From the NCBI RefSeq assembly GCF_001264245.1, contig NZ_CP011339.1:248001-312000 (forward strand): a DNA stretch of 64,000 nt. Reading direction: 5' to 3'. Of this stretch, positions 8,937 to 18,184 are shown in pieces (positions within the stretch are counted from its first letter, which is position 1; each line of letters begins with the position of its first letter). Made by a program: the position numbers and the translations under genes. This DNA comes from Microcystis panniformis FACHB-1757. Lineage in GTDB: Bacteria > Cyanobacteriota > Cyanobacteriia > Cyanobacteriales > Microcystaceae. Under the pieces are notes generated by a model that worked only from the letters and a program-made list of their open reading frames with translations, had not been told where the DNA came from and made no database searches.

Positions 8937-10055
8937 ATGAATCAAGGCATAGATTTACAAGAAAGTTTCATTAAATCCCTAACAGACTTGGGATTAAGTG
9001 GAGGACTGGCTAAAGCGATTTGGATGCCTTTACCCATGTTCCTGATGATTATAGCCGCCACGGTGGGGGTTTTAGTGTGCGTCTGGTTAGAAAGAAAAAT
9101 TTCCGCCGCCGTCCAACAGCGTATCGGGCCCGAATACGCAGGACCCTTGGGCGTTTTACAACCAGTCGCCGACGGTCTGAAATTAGTCTTTAAAGAAGAT
9201 GTCGTCCCCGCTAAGGCCGACCCTTGGTTATTCCTCTTCGGGCCAATTTTGGTGGTGATGCCGGTGTTTGTCTCCTATCTCATCGTCCCCTTCGGCCAAA
9301 ATCTGCTGATTACTGACCTAAACGTAGGTATCTTTTTATGGATTTCCTTGTCCAGTATTGCCCCCATTGGTTTATTAATGGCGGGTTATGCCTCGAATAA
9401 TAAGTATTCCTTGCTGGGAGGCCTGCGGGCCGCGGCGCAATCGATTAGTTATGAAATTCCCTTGGCTTTATCGGTATTAGCGATTGTGATGATGTCTAAT
9501 AGTCTCAGTACCATTGATATTGTCGAACAACAATCCGGTTATGGCATTTTAGGCTGGAATATCTGGCGCCAACCGGTGGGTTTTCTGATTTTCTGGATTG
9601 CCGCTTTAGCTGAGTGTGAACGTCTGCCTTTCGATTTACCAGAAGCGGAGGAGGAATTAGTCGCCGGTTATCAAACCGAATACGCGGGGATGAAATTCGC
9701 CCTCTTTTATGTGGGTTCCTACGTTAACCTCGTGCTGTCGGCCCTAGTTTTCGCAGTCCTCTATCTTGGTGGTTGGGAATTTCCTATCCCCGTCAATGCT
9801 TTGGCCGGCTGGTTGGGAGTGAGTGAAACCAATCCTTGGTTACAAATTATCACCGCTTCCCTAGGGATTACGATGACAGTATTAAAAGCCTATTTTCTCA
9901 TCTTCATCGCTATTCTCTTGCGTTGGACTGTACCCCGGGTTCGCATTGACCAATTACTCGATTTAGGCTGGAAATTCCTCTTACCGGTATCTTTAGTTAA
10001 CCTACTACTTACCGCCGCCCTAAAACTAGCTTTTCCCTTTGCTTTTGGCGGTTAA
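8937..10055 (+). CDS. ndhA: NAD(P)H-quinone oxidoreductase subunit 1 (NdhA)
   Basis: Membrane subunit of the cyanobacterial NDH-1 complex, where the quinone chamber meets the peripheral arm; serves respiration, cyclic electron flow and CO2 uptake. 372 residues from the ATG at 8937 (MNQGIDLQE), a start typical of NdhA. A TTG eight codons upstream is open but less likely. About eight hydrophobic segments are visible. Conserved blocks include ERKISAAVQQRIGPEYAGP near residue 57 and the acidic loop RLPFDLPEAEEELVAGYQTE near residues 230-250. First gene of an ndhA-ndhI-ndhG-ndhE operon, all on one strand. Confidence 0.95.
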   Translation: MNQGIDLQESFIKSLTDLGLSGGLAKAIWMPLPMFLMIIAATVGVLVCVWLERKISAAVQQRIGPEYAGPLGVLQPVADGLKLVFKEDVVPAKADPWLFLFGPILVVMPVFVSYLIVPFGQNLLITDLNVGIFLWISLSSIAPIGLLMAGYASNNKYSLLGGLRAAAQSISYEIPLALSVLAIVMMSNSLSTIDIVEQQSGYGILGWNIWRQPVGFLIFWIAALAECERLPFDLPEAEEELVAGYQTEYAGMKFALFYVGSYVNLVLSALVFAVLYLGGWEFPIPVNALAGWLGVSETNPWLQIITASLGITMTVLKAYFLIFIAILLRWTVPRVRIDQLLDLGWKFLLPVSLVNLLLTAALKLAFPFAFGG

Positions 10056-10097
10056 TTCCCGTTTTTGCCCTGTTAACCTACTACCCCTCTGACCATC

Positions 10098-10670
10098 ATG
10101 TTTAACATCCTCAAACAAGTCAGCGATTACGCCAAAGGTAGCATTCAAGCGGCGAAATACATCGGCGAAGGTTTATCCGTTACCTTCGACCATATGCGTC
10201 GTCGTCCGATTACCGTTCAGTATCCCTACGAAAAGTTAATTCCCTCGGAACGTTATCGGGGTAGAATTCACTTTGAGTTCGATAAATGTATCGCTTGTGA
10301 AGTTTGTGTGCGAGTTTGTCCGATTAATTTACCAGTAGTGGATTGGACTTTTAACAAGGAAATTAAAAAGAAAGAACTCAAACACTACAGTATCGATTTT
10401 GGGGTCTGTATTTTCTGCGGTAATTGTGTAGAATACTGTCCGACTAATTGCCTATCGATGACCGAAGAATACGAACTAGCGACCTATGATCGTCATGAAT
10501 TAAACTATGATAACGTCGCCCTAGGCCGTTTACCCTACAAAGTCACCCAAGACCCGATGGTAACACCTCTGAGGGAATTAGGTTATCTACCTAAAGGTGT
10601 CATCGAACCCCACGATTTACCCGTCGGTAGTCAACGCGCCGGTAAACGTCCAGAAGAAATTACCGATTAA
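10098..10670 (+). CDS. ndhI: NAD(P)H-quinone oxidoreductase subunit I (NdhI), two 4Fe-4S clusters
   Basis: Peripheral-arm subunit that carries electrons through two [4Fe-4S] clusters to the quinone site of NDH-1. 190 residues. Two CxxCxxCxxxCP motifs are plain: CIACEVCVRVCP near residue 64 and CIFCGNCVEYCP near residue 104. The N-terminus has the amphipathic membrane-associated segment usual in the family. It lies 42 bp after ndhA and 145 bp before ndhG. That latter gap holds only low-complexity TTGCC-rich sequence and no gene. Confidence 0.95.
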   Translation: MFNILKQVSDYAKGSIQAAKYIGEGLSVTFDHMRRRPITVQYPYEKLIPSERYRGRIHFEFDKCIACEVCVRVCPINLPVVDWTFNKEIKKKELKHYSIDFGVCIFCGNCVEYCPTNCLSMTEEYELATYDRHELNYDNVALGRLPYKVTQDPMVTPLRELGYLPKGVIEPHDLPVGSQRAGKRPEEITD

Positions 10671-10815
10671 TTAGCAGTTAGCTATCAGCCGTCACGGTTT
10701 TTAGGTAGGAGAATTGCCAGATTCTGTCTTTTGCCTCTTGCCTGTTGCCTCTTGCCTTCAGAAGCTGATAACTAATAATTAATAACTCTCAAACATAAAA
10801 GGAGATGAAACTACT

Positions 10816-11412
10816 GTGAATTTAGCCGAGGGCGTTCAAATAGTATCTTTTGGCATTTTAGCAGCCCTAGTAATCGGGACAGCTTTAGGCGTGGTACTAT
10901 TATCTAATATCGTTTATTCCGCCTTTTTATTGGGCGGTGTTTTTATCAGCATTTCGGGTTTATATCTCTTACTAAATGCTGACTTTGTAGCGGCGGCACA
11001 AATTCTAATTTATGTGGGCGCAATTAACGTTTTAATTCTCTTTGCCATTATGCTTGTTAACAAGCAAGAGGACTTTTCTGATATTCCTAAACGTTGGATT
11101 CGTCGGGCATCTACTGCTTTAGTTTGTGTGGGTTTATTTGTTCTGTTATCGACCATGGTTTTAATCACGCCTTGGTCAATTTCTAGCACTTCTCCCGCAG
11201 TAGTGACTAATACTTTAGTAGAAATCGGTAAGCATTTCTTTAGTGATTTCTTACTACCCTTTGAATTAGCTTCCGTGCTATTATTAATGGCCATGGTCGG
11301 AGCAATTATTTTAGCTCGTCGTGACCTTATCCCCACCCTAAAAGCTGAAGAACCTACGGCCACAGCTTTAACATTACCCGAACGACCTAGAGAATTAACC
11401 GCCCCTAAATAA
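10816..11412 (+). CDS. ndhG: NAD(P)H-quinone oxidoreductase subunit 6 (NdhG)
   Basis: Membrane subunit of NDH-1, 198 residues with five hydrophobic segments. The conserved block DFVAAAQILIYVGAINVLI lies at about residues 56-74. Translation starts at a GTG, preceded at about 10 bases by a strong AAAGGAGATG ribosome site. A hydrophilic C-terminal tail of about 30 residues ends the protein. It sits between ndhI and ndhE in the canonical cyanobacterial order. Confidence 0.94.
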   Translation: MNLAEGVQIVSFGILAALVIGTALGVVLLSNIVYSAFLLGGVFISISGLYLLLNADFVAAAQILIYVGAINVLILFAIMLVNKQEDFSDIPKRWIRRASTALVCVGLFVLLSTMVLITPWSISSTSPAVVTNTLVEIGKHFFSDFLLPFELASVLLLMAMVGAIILARRDLIPTLKAEEPTATALTLPERPRELTAPK

Positions 11413-11431
11413 GACCCAAAAAAGAGGTATC

Positions 11432-11743
11432 ATGCAGATTCAGTTAGAGTATTATTTGTTATTAGCGGCGGCCTTATTTTGTATCGGAATTTATGGTTTA
11501 GTCACCAGTCGCAATGCCGTCCGGGTTTTAATGTCGATCGAATTGATGCTCAATTCTGTTAACATTAACTTAATGGGTTTTTCCAACTATCTTGACCCCG
11601 CTAATATCCGAGGCCAAATTTTTACTATTTTCGTGATTACCGTAGCGGCAGCCGAAGCAGCCGTGGGTTTAGCGATTATCCTGACTATCTATCGTAACCG
11701 CGACACGATCGATATGGAACAGTTTAATCTGCTCAAATGGTAA
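11432..11743 (+). CDS. ndhE: NAD(P)H-quinone oxidoreductase subunit 4L (NdhE)
   Basis: Small membrane subunit of NDH-1, equivalent to NuoK. 103 residues with three transmembrane segments and the conserved SIELMLNSVNINL helix carrying the buried glutamate near residue 36. It starts 19 bp after ndhG with an AAGAGG ribosome site, so the two are co-translated. A rho-independent terminator follows directly, closing the operon. Confidence 0.95.
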   Translation: MQIQLEYYLLLAAALFCIGIYGLVTSRNAVRVLMSIELMLNSVNINLMGFSNYLDPANIRGQIFTIFVITVAAAEAAVGLAIILTIYRNRDTIDMEQFNLLKW

Positions 11744-11763
11744 GCTTTTAAATATTTACCCCC

Positions 11764-11794
11764 CCCTCTCCCTTTTTTGGGGAGAGTTTTTTTT
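11764..11794 (+). terminator. Rho-independent terminator after ndhE
   Basis: A CTCTCCC / GGGGAGAG stem with a T-rich loop is followed by eight T residues, about 20 bp after the ndhE stop. Its position at the end of the ndhAIGE operon supports the call. Confidence 0.75.
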
Positions 11795-11809
11795 GGCTAA
11801 TTTTCCCTG

Positions 11810-12958
11810 TTAACGGGGATAAATCTCGGTGACAACTCGATCGGGGGAACTACTGGTAACAACAATGTTATTATCTTCTAAAGTTCCGATCGCTTTATCG
11901 CCGGTGAGATTAAATTTTGGTTCCTGTTGTTCATAGATAATATTCCCCTCGGCCTCGACAATTTTTTCCGACATTTTCCAAGTTAAGATCTGACTATACA
12001 ATTGCGCCCCAGTTTTCTGATTAATCCCCTTAACTCCATCCTTGAGATAAGCGATGCGATTGCCTAATTCCACCACCACACGATTACCAGTAATAGTGAT
12101 TTGATCTTGATATTGAAAAATTTCCGTGGGGCGATCGGAAGTTAGGGTACGATTTTGATAGTTCCAAATTGCCTGAGAACCAGAAATCTGTAAAGGTGGT
12201 TCTAAAGAGCGATATTCGAGGTTTTCTTGCAGGATAACCTGATTATTTTTTCTTTCCCAACGACCGCCGATAGCAGTCAGGCGATCGATAATAGTTTTAC
12301 TAATATAGCGATCAAAAGCGACTTTTTGATCGGTACTAATGACTTGTTGAGGAATTTCCCAGTACAGGCGCTCGGTTTGCAGGACGACACGGGATTCCTT
12401 GGCGGTAGCCACCACTTGACCTTGTAATTCTAGTTTTTCTTGGCGCGTGTCGTAGCGTCCTTGGCGGGCCTTAGCTTCTAGTTGTAGATGACTACCTTTG
12501 ATCCCTTTGGGGGAGATTAAAACACCTTCCTTGGGTAGCCAACGCAATTCCGGCGCGTTAATAATGGCCTTATTGCGGGGATCCACAGCCACAATATTAT
12601 CTTTGAGGAGAATTTCCTGGCCTTCCTTATAGACTTCACCGCGGTCAGCACTAACCTGTAAAACTACTTTCCCATCTTGATAGATATTACCCTTGATATT
12701 TTCCAGACGGGCGATTTTTTGGTCTTGGGTGTAGGTAGCTTTTTTGACCTGAATTTTCCAGAGGGGTTGTCCGGAGGGGTTAGCCTGTTCTAAGGTGGCA
12801 TTATTGAGAATTAAGCGGCCAGTTTCCTCAATTTTAGGCGATTCTGTCGGCGAAATTTTCGGCGGATCGGGAGGTTGACAGGCTGTTAATCCCAGCAAAC
12901 CGATTAGAAGGGCAGCCCCGCGCCCAATTGATGATTTTAATTGTAACCGCTGCCTCAA
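11810..12958 (-). CDS. lptC: LptC-like lipoprotein (lipopolysaccharide export, OstA/LptA-type beta-jellyroll)
   Basis: Predicted outer-envelope lipid-transport protein: LptC-type proteins pass lipopolysaccharide from the inner-membrane LptBFG exporter toward the outer membrane. 382 residues. The N-terminus is a lipoprotein signal with lipobox LTAC (cysteine near residue 27), and the rest is repeated short beta-strands with D/N-rich turns (GxxYxDxKVVLQVSA type), as in cyanobacterial LptC. The only workable start is a TTG at 12958. A MITE ends 18 bp upstream, so the original start or promoter may have been displaced. The gene converges on ndhE. Confidence 0.7.
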   Translation of the reverse strand: MRQRLQLKSSIGRGAALLIGLLGLTACQPPDPPKISPTESPKIEETGRLILNNATLEQANPSGQPLWKIQVKKATYTQDQKIARLENIKGNIYQDGKVVLQVSADRGEVYKEGQEILLKDNIVAVDPRNKAIINAPELRWLPKEGVLISPKGIKGSHLQLEAKARQGRYDTRQEKLELQGQVVATAKESRVVLQTERLYWEIPQQVISTDQKVAFDRYISKTIIDRLTAIGGRWERKNNQVILQENLEYRSLEPPLQISGSQAIWNYQNRTLTSDRPTEIFQYQDQITITGNRVVVELGNRIAYLKDGVKGINQKTGAQLYSQILTWKMSEKIVEAEGNIIYEQQEPKFNLTGDKAIGTLEDNNIVVTSSSPDRVVTEIYPR

Positions 12959-12976
12959 TTTCGATCGCTCCGCTGC

Positions 12977-13117
12977 TAAGTAGGTAGGCGTTAAAAATTA
13001 TCAGATGCCCCCCTTATCAAGGGGGATCCCCCCGCCTATCGGCACCCCCCTTATCAAGGGGGGCAGGGGGGATCGAACCTAAAATCCATTTTTAATTTAA
13101 TTATAACCAGCGACTTA
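12977..13117 (+). repeat. MITE family A, copy 3
   Basis: A 141-bp copy with the TAAGTAGGTAGGCGTTAAAA left end and the AACCAGCGACTTA right end (one change from the consensus). It has two internal palindromes. It lies between the HtrA gene and the LptC-like gene, 18 bp upstream of the latter's TTG start. Confidence 0.85.
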
Positions 13118-13173
13118 TTTTCTCTCCTCCCAGTGTAGGGTAAGGGGTCGCCCCTTGACCGGTTGAAAGTAGT

Positions 13174-14364
13174 TTACTCGCTAGTTTTGCTAGGAAAAAC
13201 CCCCGGTTGTACGGTGAGAGTTTGTTGTTTACCCCTGCGGTTAATCTCGATTTCCAGATTACCACCGATCGCACTGGTTTCCACACCTTGCTGCACATCC
13301 GAAGCGGTTTTAACGGGGTTTCCTGCCACAGTTTCGATGATATCACCCGCTTGCATTCCAGCTTTTTGAGCGGGGGAATTTTCCACCACTCGCAGGACGA
13401 TTACCCCTTCATTTTGGTCAATATTAAAGTTTAATTCTTTAGTTTCGTTCAATTGCTGCCGTAATTCTGGGGTTAGCGTCACCATCTGGATACCGATGTA
13501 GGGATGTTCCGCTTTACCCTTACTAGATAGCTGTCCCGCCACTTTTTGGGCGGTTTCGATGGGAATAGCAAACCCTAAACCCTGAGCATCGGCCCGAATT
13601 GCCGTATTAATACCGATAACTTCCCCCTTGGCGTTTAGCAACGGGCCGCCGGAATTGCCGGGGTTAATAGCGGCATCGGTTTGAATAAAACGAACCCGTT
13701 TATCTGGAACCCCCACTTCGCTGCTAGTGCGTCCTAGGGCGCTAATAATGCCCACCGTCACCGTATTATCTAAGCCTAGGGGATTGCCAATTGCGATCGC
13801 CCACTCCCCGGGGATTAAAGTTTCGGCCTTGCCAAAAGTCACCGTCGGTAAATTTTCCGCCTCAATTTTCACCAGGGCCACATCGGTCATATTGTCAACC
13901 CCCAGGACTTTACCCTGATAGGTTTGACCGTTTTTCAAAGTCACTTTTACTTGGGTTGTCCCTTCCACCACATGGGCATTAGTTAAAAGTAGTCCATCTG
14001 TACTAATGATAAACCCAGAACCGGTTCCTCGTTCCAAATGCTCCTTGGGAATCGGCACTTCATTGCCAAAAAAGCGCCGAAAAAAGGGCTGTTTAAATTC
14101 TTCGGGAATTTGGTCGGCCACTTCCCGGGCCGAGTCAATCCGCACCACCGCCGGCCCGACTTTCTGCACGGCCTGGGCGATAAAATTAACATTACCGTCG
14201 GTTTGGGGAATAACAGGGAGAGAGAGGGAAGCGGGGAGGATTGCCGGCGGTTTATTTACCTCTAGGGGCTCTTTTCTGCTTAAATACTGATTTCCTAGCA
14301 CACCCACAGTACCGCCTAGGGCGATTAATCCCAGTGAAATCCCCAATCTTGTCAATAAACCCAT
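13174..14364 (-). CDS. HtrA/Deg-family serine protease with one PDZ domain (HhoA/HhoB/HtrA)
   Basis: Periplasmic or lumenal trypsin-like protease for protein quality control. 396 residues: an N-terminal membrane anchor or signal (about residues 5-25), a protease domain and one PDZ domain (about 290-385). The catalytic triad is visible as His131 (LLTNAHVVEG), Asp161 (NMTDVALVKI) and Ser238 (INPGNSGGPL). Length and the single PDZ fit the three Deg proteases of cyanobacteria (HtrA, HhoA, HhoB); which of them cannot be settled by eye. It is divergent from murT. Confidence 0.92.
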   Translation of the reverse strand: MGLLTRLGISLGLIALGGTVGVLGNQYLSRKEPLEVNKPPAILPASLSLPVIPQTDGNVNFIAQAVQKVGPAVVRIDSAREVADQIPEEFKQPFFRRFFGNEVPIPKEHLERGTGSGFIISTDGLLLTNAHVVEGTTQVKVTLKNGQTYQGKVLGVDNMTDVALVKIEAENLPTVTFGKAETLIPGEWAIAIGNPLGLDNTVTVGIISALGRTSSEVGVPDKRVRFIQTDAAINPGNSGGPLLNAKGEVIGINTAIRADAQGLGFAIPIETAQKVAGQLSSKGKAEHPYIGIQMVTLTPELRQQLNETKELNFNIDQNEGVIVLRVVENSPAQKAGMQAGDIIETVAGNPVKTASDVQQGVETSAIGGNLEIEINRRGKQQTLTVQPGVFPSKTSE

Positions 14365-14527
14365 AAGCTCTAGCCCTAAAATGTCGTGTGCGGTAGAATC
14401 GGCCCCAAACTTACCTATATTATAGGCTGTCTTTTTTGTCGGTAGGGAAGAATCAATGGGAACTTAACCCGTTTACCGGTATTCTTTTAGCGGTAAAATC
14501 ACGAAACAGCTATGAGAATCTCAGTTC

Positions 14528-15865
14528 ATGCAATTGTTTGATCGCATCCGTTTAGGGATAGCCGTAGCGGTGGCTAAAACCGTTACTGCTGTGGTTAAAG
14601 GACTCCGTTTAGGGGCTGCCAGCGTCTTGCCGGGGGAAATTGCCCGTCGTCTCCATCCCCGTTTGTTACCCCTACTTTGTGGGCAAGTCCGAGGGGGGGT
14701 AATCTTGGTGGTTGGCACGAATGGAAAAACTACCACTTCCCTACTCCTAAGAACTATTCTAGAGCGTCAAGGGGCAAAAGTCACCCATAATACCACCGGG
14801 GCGAATTTAATTAATGGTTTAATCACTGCTTTATTAGCCGATGCCAATTTATTCGGCACTTTAAAGGCTGATTATGCCATTTTAGAAGTGGATGAAAATA
14901 TTCTCCCTTTGGTTTTAAAAGATTGTCGTCCTCGCGCTATTTTAGCTCTAAATTTGTTTCGCGATCAACTCGATCGCTATGGGGAAGTAGATACGATTAG
15001 TCGCCGTTGGCAAGGGGCCATATCTCCCCTACCCACCAATACTTTAGTGATTCTCAATGCTGATGATCCAACTCTTTCCCATTTGGGTCAACAACTGCCC
15101 CAAAGAGTTGTATATTTTGGCTTAAGTGAGCCGGAATTGTATCTAGAAGAAATTCCCCACGCTGTCGATTCTATTTACTGTCCTAAATGTGGTGCTTCTT
15201 TGGATTATCGCGGGGTTTATCTCTCCCATTTAGGGGATTTTAGTTGTCCTAGTTGTGGCTTTAAAAAGAGTAATCCTGCTTTTCATAGTCACGATTGGCC
15301 GCAGATTTTAATCGGTGTTTATAATAAATATAATACTTTAGCAGCGGGTTTAGTAGCCCAGGAATTGGGGATTAAAGATCGAGAAATTTTTGAGACAGTT
15401 CAGGGTTTTAAAGCGGCTTTTGGTCGAGCGGAAGAATTAGAAATTGAGGGTAAAAAAGTTAGAATTTTACTGTCCAAAAATCCCGTGGGTATGAATGAAA
15501 CAATTCGCACGGTGGCTGATATTTTACAGAAAGAAAAGTCTTCTACTACTCTCTTAGTTCTCAATGATCGCATCCCCGATGGTACGGATGTTTCTTGGAT
15601 TTGGGATGTGGATACGGAAAAATTAACCCGTTTGGGAACAACTTTAGTGGTAACAGGCGATCGACTTTATGATATGGCTTTACGCTTACAATATAGTCAG
15701 GATAGTCTCGCTTATCCAGTTAATTTAATTGTTGAATCTGATCTAAAAAAAGCGATCCAAATTGCCCTTAATAACACCAAAAATGAGGAAACTTTACATA
15801 TTTTACCCACCTATTCTGCTATGTTAGAAGTACGAGAGATTCTCACGGGACGAAAGATTTTGTAG
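14528..15865 (+). CDS. murT: Mur ligase family protein, MurT-type (lipid II isoglutaminyl synthase subunit)
   Basis: Mur-ligase-fold ATPase that with GatD amidates the alpha-carboxyl of D-Glu in lipid II in Gram-positive bacteria. 445 residues. The P-loop GTNGKTTT lies at residues 63-70. A four-cysteine zinc ribbon (CPKCGAS ... CPSCGFKK) is inserted in the middle domain at about residues 218-245, which is characteristic of MurT. The C-terminal part matches the DUF1727 region. gatD follows 188 bp downstream on the same strand, as expected. The exact role of MurT/GatD in a cyanobacterium is an inference. Confidence 0.85.
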   Translation: MQLFDRIRLGIAVAVAKTVTAVVKGLRLGAASVLPGEIARRLHPRLLPLLCGQVRGGVILVVGTNGKTTTSLLLRTILERQGAKVTHNTTGANLINGLITALLADANLFGTLKADYAILEVDENILPLVLKDCRPRAILALNLFRDQLDRYGEVDTISRRWQGAISPLPTNTLVILNADDPTLSHLGQQLPQRVVYFGLSEPELYLEEIPHAVDSIYCPKCGASLDYRGVYLSHLGDFSCPSCGFKKSNPAFHSHDWPQILIGVYNKYNTLAAGLVAQELGIKDREIFETVQGFKAAFGRAEELEIEGKKVRILLSKNPVGMNETIRTVADILQKEKSSTTLLVLNDRIPDGTDVSWIWDVDTEKLTRLGTTLVVTGDRLYDMALRLQYSQDSLAYPVNLIVESDLKKAIQIALNNTKNEETLHILPTYSAMLEVREILTGRKIL

Positions 15866-15964
15866 AAATTAGAAAAGAGTGAAGATTGGTGTTAGGTGTT
15901 GGTGTGGTCACTGCGTACGCGTTGCGGGGGTTTTAGGGTGTTAGGGTTTTAGGGTTTTAGTTGA

Positions 15965-16046
15965 AATTCCCCACTTCCCCACTTCCCCACTTCCCCATTC
16001 CCCCATTTCCCCATTTCCCCATTTCCCCATTCCCCCATTTCCCCTA
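15965..16046 (+). repeat. Low-complexity CCCCATTTCC/CCCCACTTCC tract
   Basis: About 80 bp of degenerate 7-8 bp units, CCCCACTT then CCCCATTT or CCCCATTC, ending just before the gatD start. A short TTAGGGTTT-type tract precedes it near 15930. No gene; its closeness to the gatD start may matter for translation. Confidence 0.7.
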
Positions 16047-16053
16047 AGAAATT

Positions 16054-16857
16054 ATGCAAGAACTAGAACTAAAAATCGGCTGGTTATATCCGACCTTAAT
16101 GAGTACCTACGGCGATCGAGGTAATGTTATTACTATTCAAAGAAGATGTCAATGGCGTGATATTGCTGTGACAATTATTCCCCTAGATGCTCAAACAGAA
16201 GCCGAGACATTTTATCAAGTAGATATAATTGTTGGGGGTGGGGCGCAGGATCGGCAACAGGAGATCGTTATGCGGGATTTACAGGGTAAAAAAGCAGCGG
16301 CGATGAAAGAACAATTATCGGCAGGAATACCGGGAGTTTTTACCTGTGGTTCCCCACAATTATTAGGGCATTATTACGAACCAGCTTTCGGTCAAAGAAT
16401 CGAAGGATTGGGATTATTAGACCTAGTAAGTAAACATCCAGGACCCAATGCGAAACGCTGTATCGGTAACGTGGTTTTTGAAATTACGGCCTCTCCCTTA
16501 GCGGAGGAAATTAAAGCTATGACTGGGGAAAAACCGCTAGTAATTGGCTTTGAAAATCACGGGGGTCGTACCTATTTACAGACCGTTTCTCCTTTAGGAA
16601 AGGTGATTACCGGTTACGGAAATAACGGAGAGGACGGTTATGAAGGGGCATTTTACCACAATGCGATCGCCACCTATGCCCACGGTCCCTTACTACCCAA
16701 AAATCCCTTTTTAGCCGATTGGTTAATCGAAAAAGCTTTAGAACAAAAGTATCAACAAGCCATTTTTTTAACAAAACTTGATGATTCTCTGGCCTTGAAG
16801 GCACGATTTGCCATGTTTGAACGACTAGAACTAACCGGCGTGACCAATAAAGCCTAA
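16054..16857 (+). CDS. gatD: Glutamine amidotransferase GatD (lipid II isoglutaminyl synthase subunit)
   Basis: Class I glutamine amidotransferase of the cobyric-acid-synthase type that supplies ammonia to MurT. 267 residues. The nucleophile Cys lies in FTCGSPQLLG near residue 94, and the catalytic His in AIATYAHGPLLPKNP near residue 210. The start LKIGWLYPTLMSTYGDRGN is typical of GatD. It follows murT on the same strand and the two should form one enzyme. Confidence 0.87.
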   Translation: MQELELKIGWLYPTLMSTYGDRGNVITIQRRCQWRDIAVTIIPLDAQTEAETFYQVDIIVGGGAQDRQQEIVMRDLQGKKAAAMKEQLSAGIPGVFTCGSPQLLGHYYEPAFGQRIEGLGLLDLVSKHPGPNAKRCIGNVVFEITASPLAEEIKAMTGEKPLVIGFENHGGRTYLQTVSPLGKVITGYGNNGEDGYEGAFYHNAIATYAHGPLLPKNPFLADWLIEKALEQKYQQAIFLTKLDDSLALKARFAMFERLELTGVTNKA

Positions 16858-16915
16858 ACTGGTCATATACACTTATGGCAGGAGATAGTCAAACTAGCCA
16901 TTAAGAATTTTAATT

Positions 16916-17854
16916 GTGGCAGCTCATGAAATTATGACTGGAAAAATTATCGATCGTCAAACGGCGGGGTTTCTCGTCCTCATCATCCCCCTAGCGGTGC
17001 TAATCATCCTTGTTTTTACCGCTTGGCCATTGATCCTACTTGTCTTCTTCTTAACTCTTGCAGTCAAGGTGTGGCAAGACTATCGCTGGTCAAAATTATC
17101 GACGGTGATTAACCCCTATTTCAATCAACTTTTACAGGACAATCAAGGTTGTCTCACCCCGATTGACCTATCGGCAAAAGCCAATCTCACGGCCAAATTA
17201 GCTAGACAATTTTTAGACAAAAAAGCTGAGGAATTTGGGGCGCAAAAAAAAGCTGTAGGCGATAAGGGTATGGCCTATTACTTTATCACCGCCAGTACCT
17301 TGGGTAGTATTTTTGATGAGAGTGACCCCTCTTTAGAAGAAATAGGGGAAAAACAAATTCCTGCGATTACTGCATCGAGATTCCCTCTGACCAATTTAGA
17401 GCAATCCCAGGAGGCTAAATCCCCCCTGATTGTCGCCGAAAAGAGGGAAAATTCCGTCCCGGAGGTTCCTGTTATTTCCTCCTCCCAACCTCTGACTAAT
17501 TTAGGTAAATTATTTGAGGAAAAAGAGGAAGAAAATACCGCAGCGATCGCTGTTCAAGAAACGGTAATTCAAGAACCGGAGGAGATAATTAATCCTAGTT
17601 TGAACAGTCCTGATAGTTCTTTATCCCAATCAGAATCAGAAGTTAAGGAAGAATCTCTAACCTCTGATTCTGAAACTATCTCATCAATGAGTTTGGCGGA
17701 TTTGGCTAAACGTTTAGGAGTTACCCCGGCCGTTTTGGGTAGAAACAAGAAAAATAAATCCGAAACAGAATTTGCCGATTGGAGTCGCATCAGAGATCCC
17801 GATGGTATTGCTTGGAAATTTGACGCAAAAAACTCCCTATTTGTGGCCAACTGA
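16916..17854 (+). CDS. Membrane-anchored protein of unknown function with C-terminal winged-helix-like segment
   Basis: A 312-residue protein. Residues 15-50 hold two adjacent hydrophobic segments. A short folded region follows (about 60-130), then an acidic, serine/glutamate-rich linker (about 140-255) of low complexity. The conserved-looking C-terminus contains LADLAKRLGVTPAVLGRNK near residues 262-280, which resembles a helix-turn-helix, and ends WKFDAKNSLFVAN. The start could be GTG 16916 or ATG 16934; neither has a good ribosome site. It lies 58 bp after gatD and ends at a clear terminator. Function unknown. Confidence 0.65.
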   Translation: MAAHEIMTGKIIDRQTAGFLVLIIPLAVLIILVFTAWPLILLVFFLTLAVKVWQDYRWSKLSTVINPYFNQLLQDNQGCLTPIDLSAKANLTAKLARQFLDKKAEEFGAQKKAVGDKGMAYYFITASTLGSIFDESDPSLEEIGEKQIPAITASRFPLTNLEQSQEAKSPLIVAEKRENSVPEVPVISSSQPLTNLGKLFEEKEEENTAAIAVQETVIQEPEEIINPSLNSPDSSLSQSESEVKEESLTSDSETISSMSLADLAKRLGVTPAVLGRNKKNKSETEFADWSRIRDPDGIAWKFDAKNSLFVAN

Positions 17855-17876
17855 TCGGTAATTTGTTTGGTTTTTT

Positions 17877-17902
17877 AGACAGGCTCAATGCCTGTCTTTT
17901 TT
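17877..17902 (+). terminator. Rho-independent terminator
   Basis: A perfect 8-bp stem AGACAGGC / GCCTGTCT with loop TCAAT is followed by a run of T, 23 bp after the preceding stop codon. It probably ends the murT-gatD transcript. Confidence 0.85.
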
Positions 17903-18001
17903 GGCTCTACGTCCTACCCTCGATCCCATAGATGGTTGCTTCAGATTGCTTGAGGATGTTGGAAATCATCACCGACCACAAATCTTGCGGTTGTATCAGT
18001 A

Positions 18002-18139
18002 AGAAACTGTTTGTAAACAAGTATTTAAATCGCCAAAGTCCTTACTTGACAAAGATCCTGAGTTTTTAGTTCATTTGCTCTATAAATCGCCAAAACCTTG
18101 ACTTGGCGAGCTTTTTACATTAATTTACAAACGGTTTCT
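18002..18139. repeat. MITE family B (AGAAAC-GTTTGTAAA ends)
   Basis: A 138-bp element with 16-bp inverted ends, AGAAACTGTTTGTAAA and TTTACAAACGGTTTCT (15 of 16 match). It has two internal copies of an AAATCGCCAAA-CTTGACTTG motif. No coding capacity. It lies 45 bp left of an ISL3 element. Confidence 0.75.
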
Positions 18140-18184
18140 AATTTCAGGCATTATACCTGCTTGCCAGGAGCCATTAAAAATGTT

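Noticed and set aside
13101..14290. Several open frames opposite the HtrA gene
   Set aside because: All are antisense or frame shadows of a gene with an intact catalytic triad.
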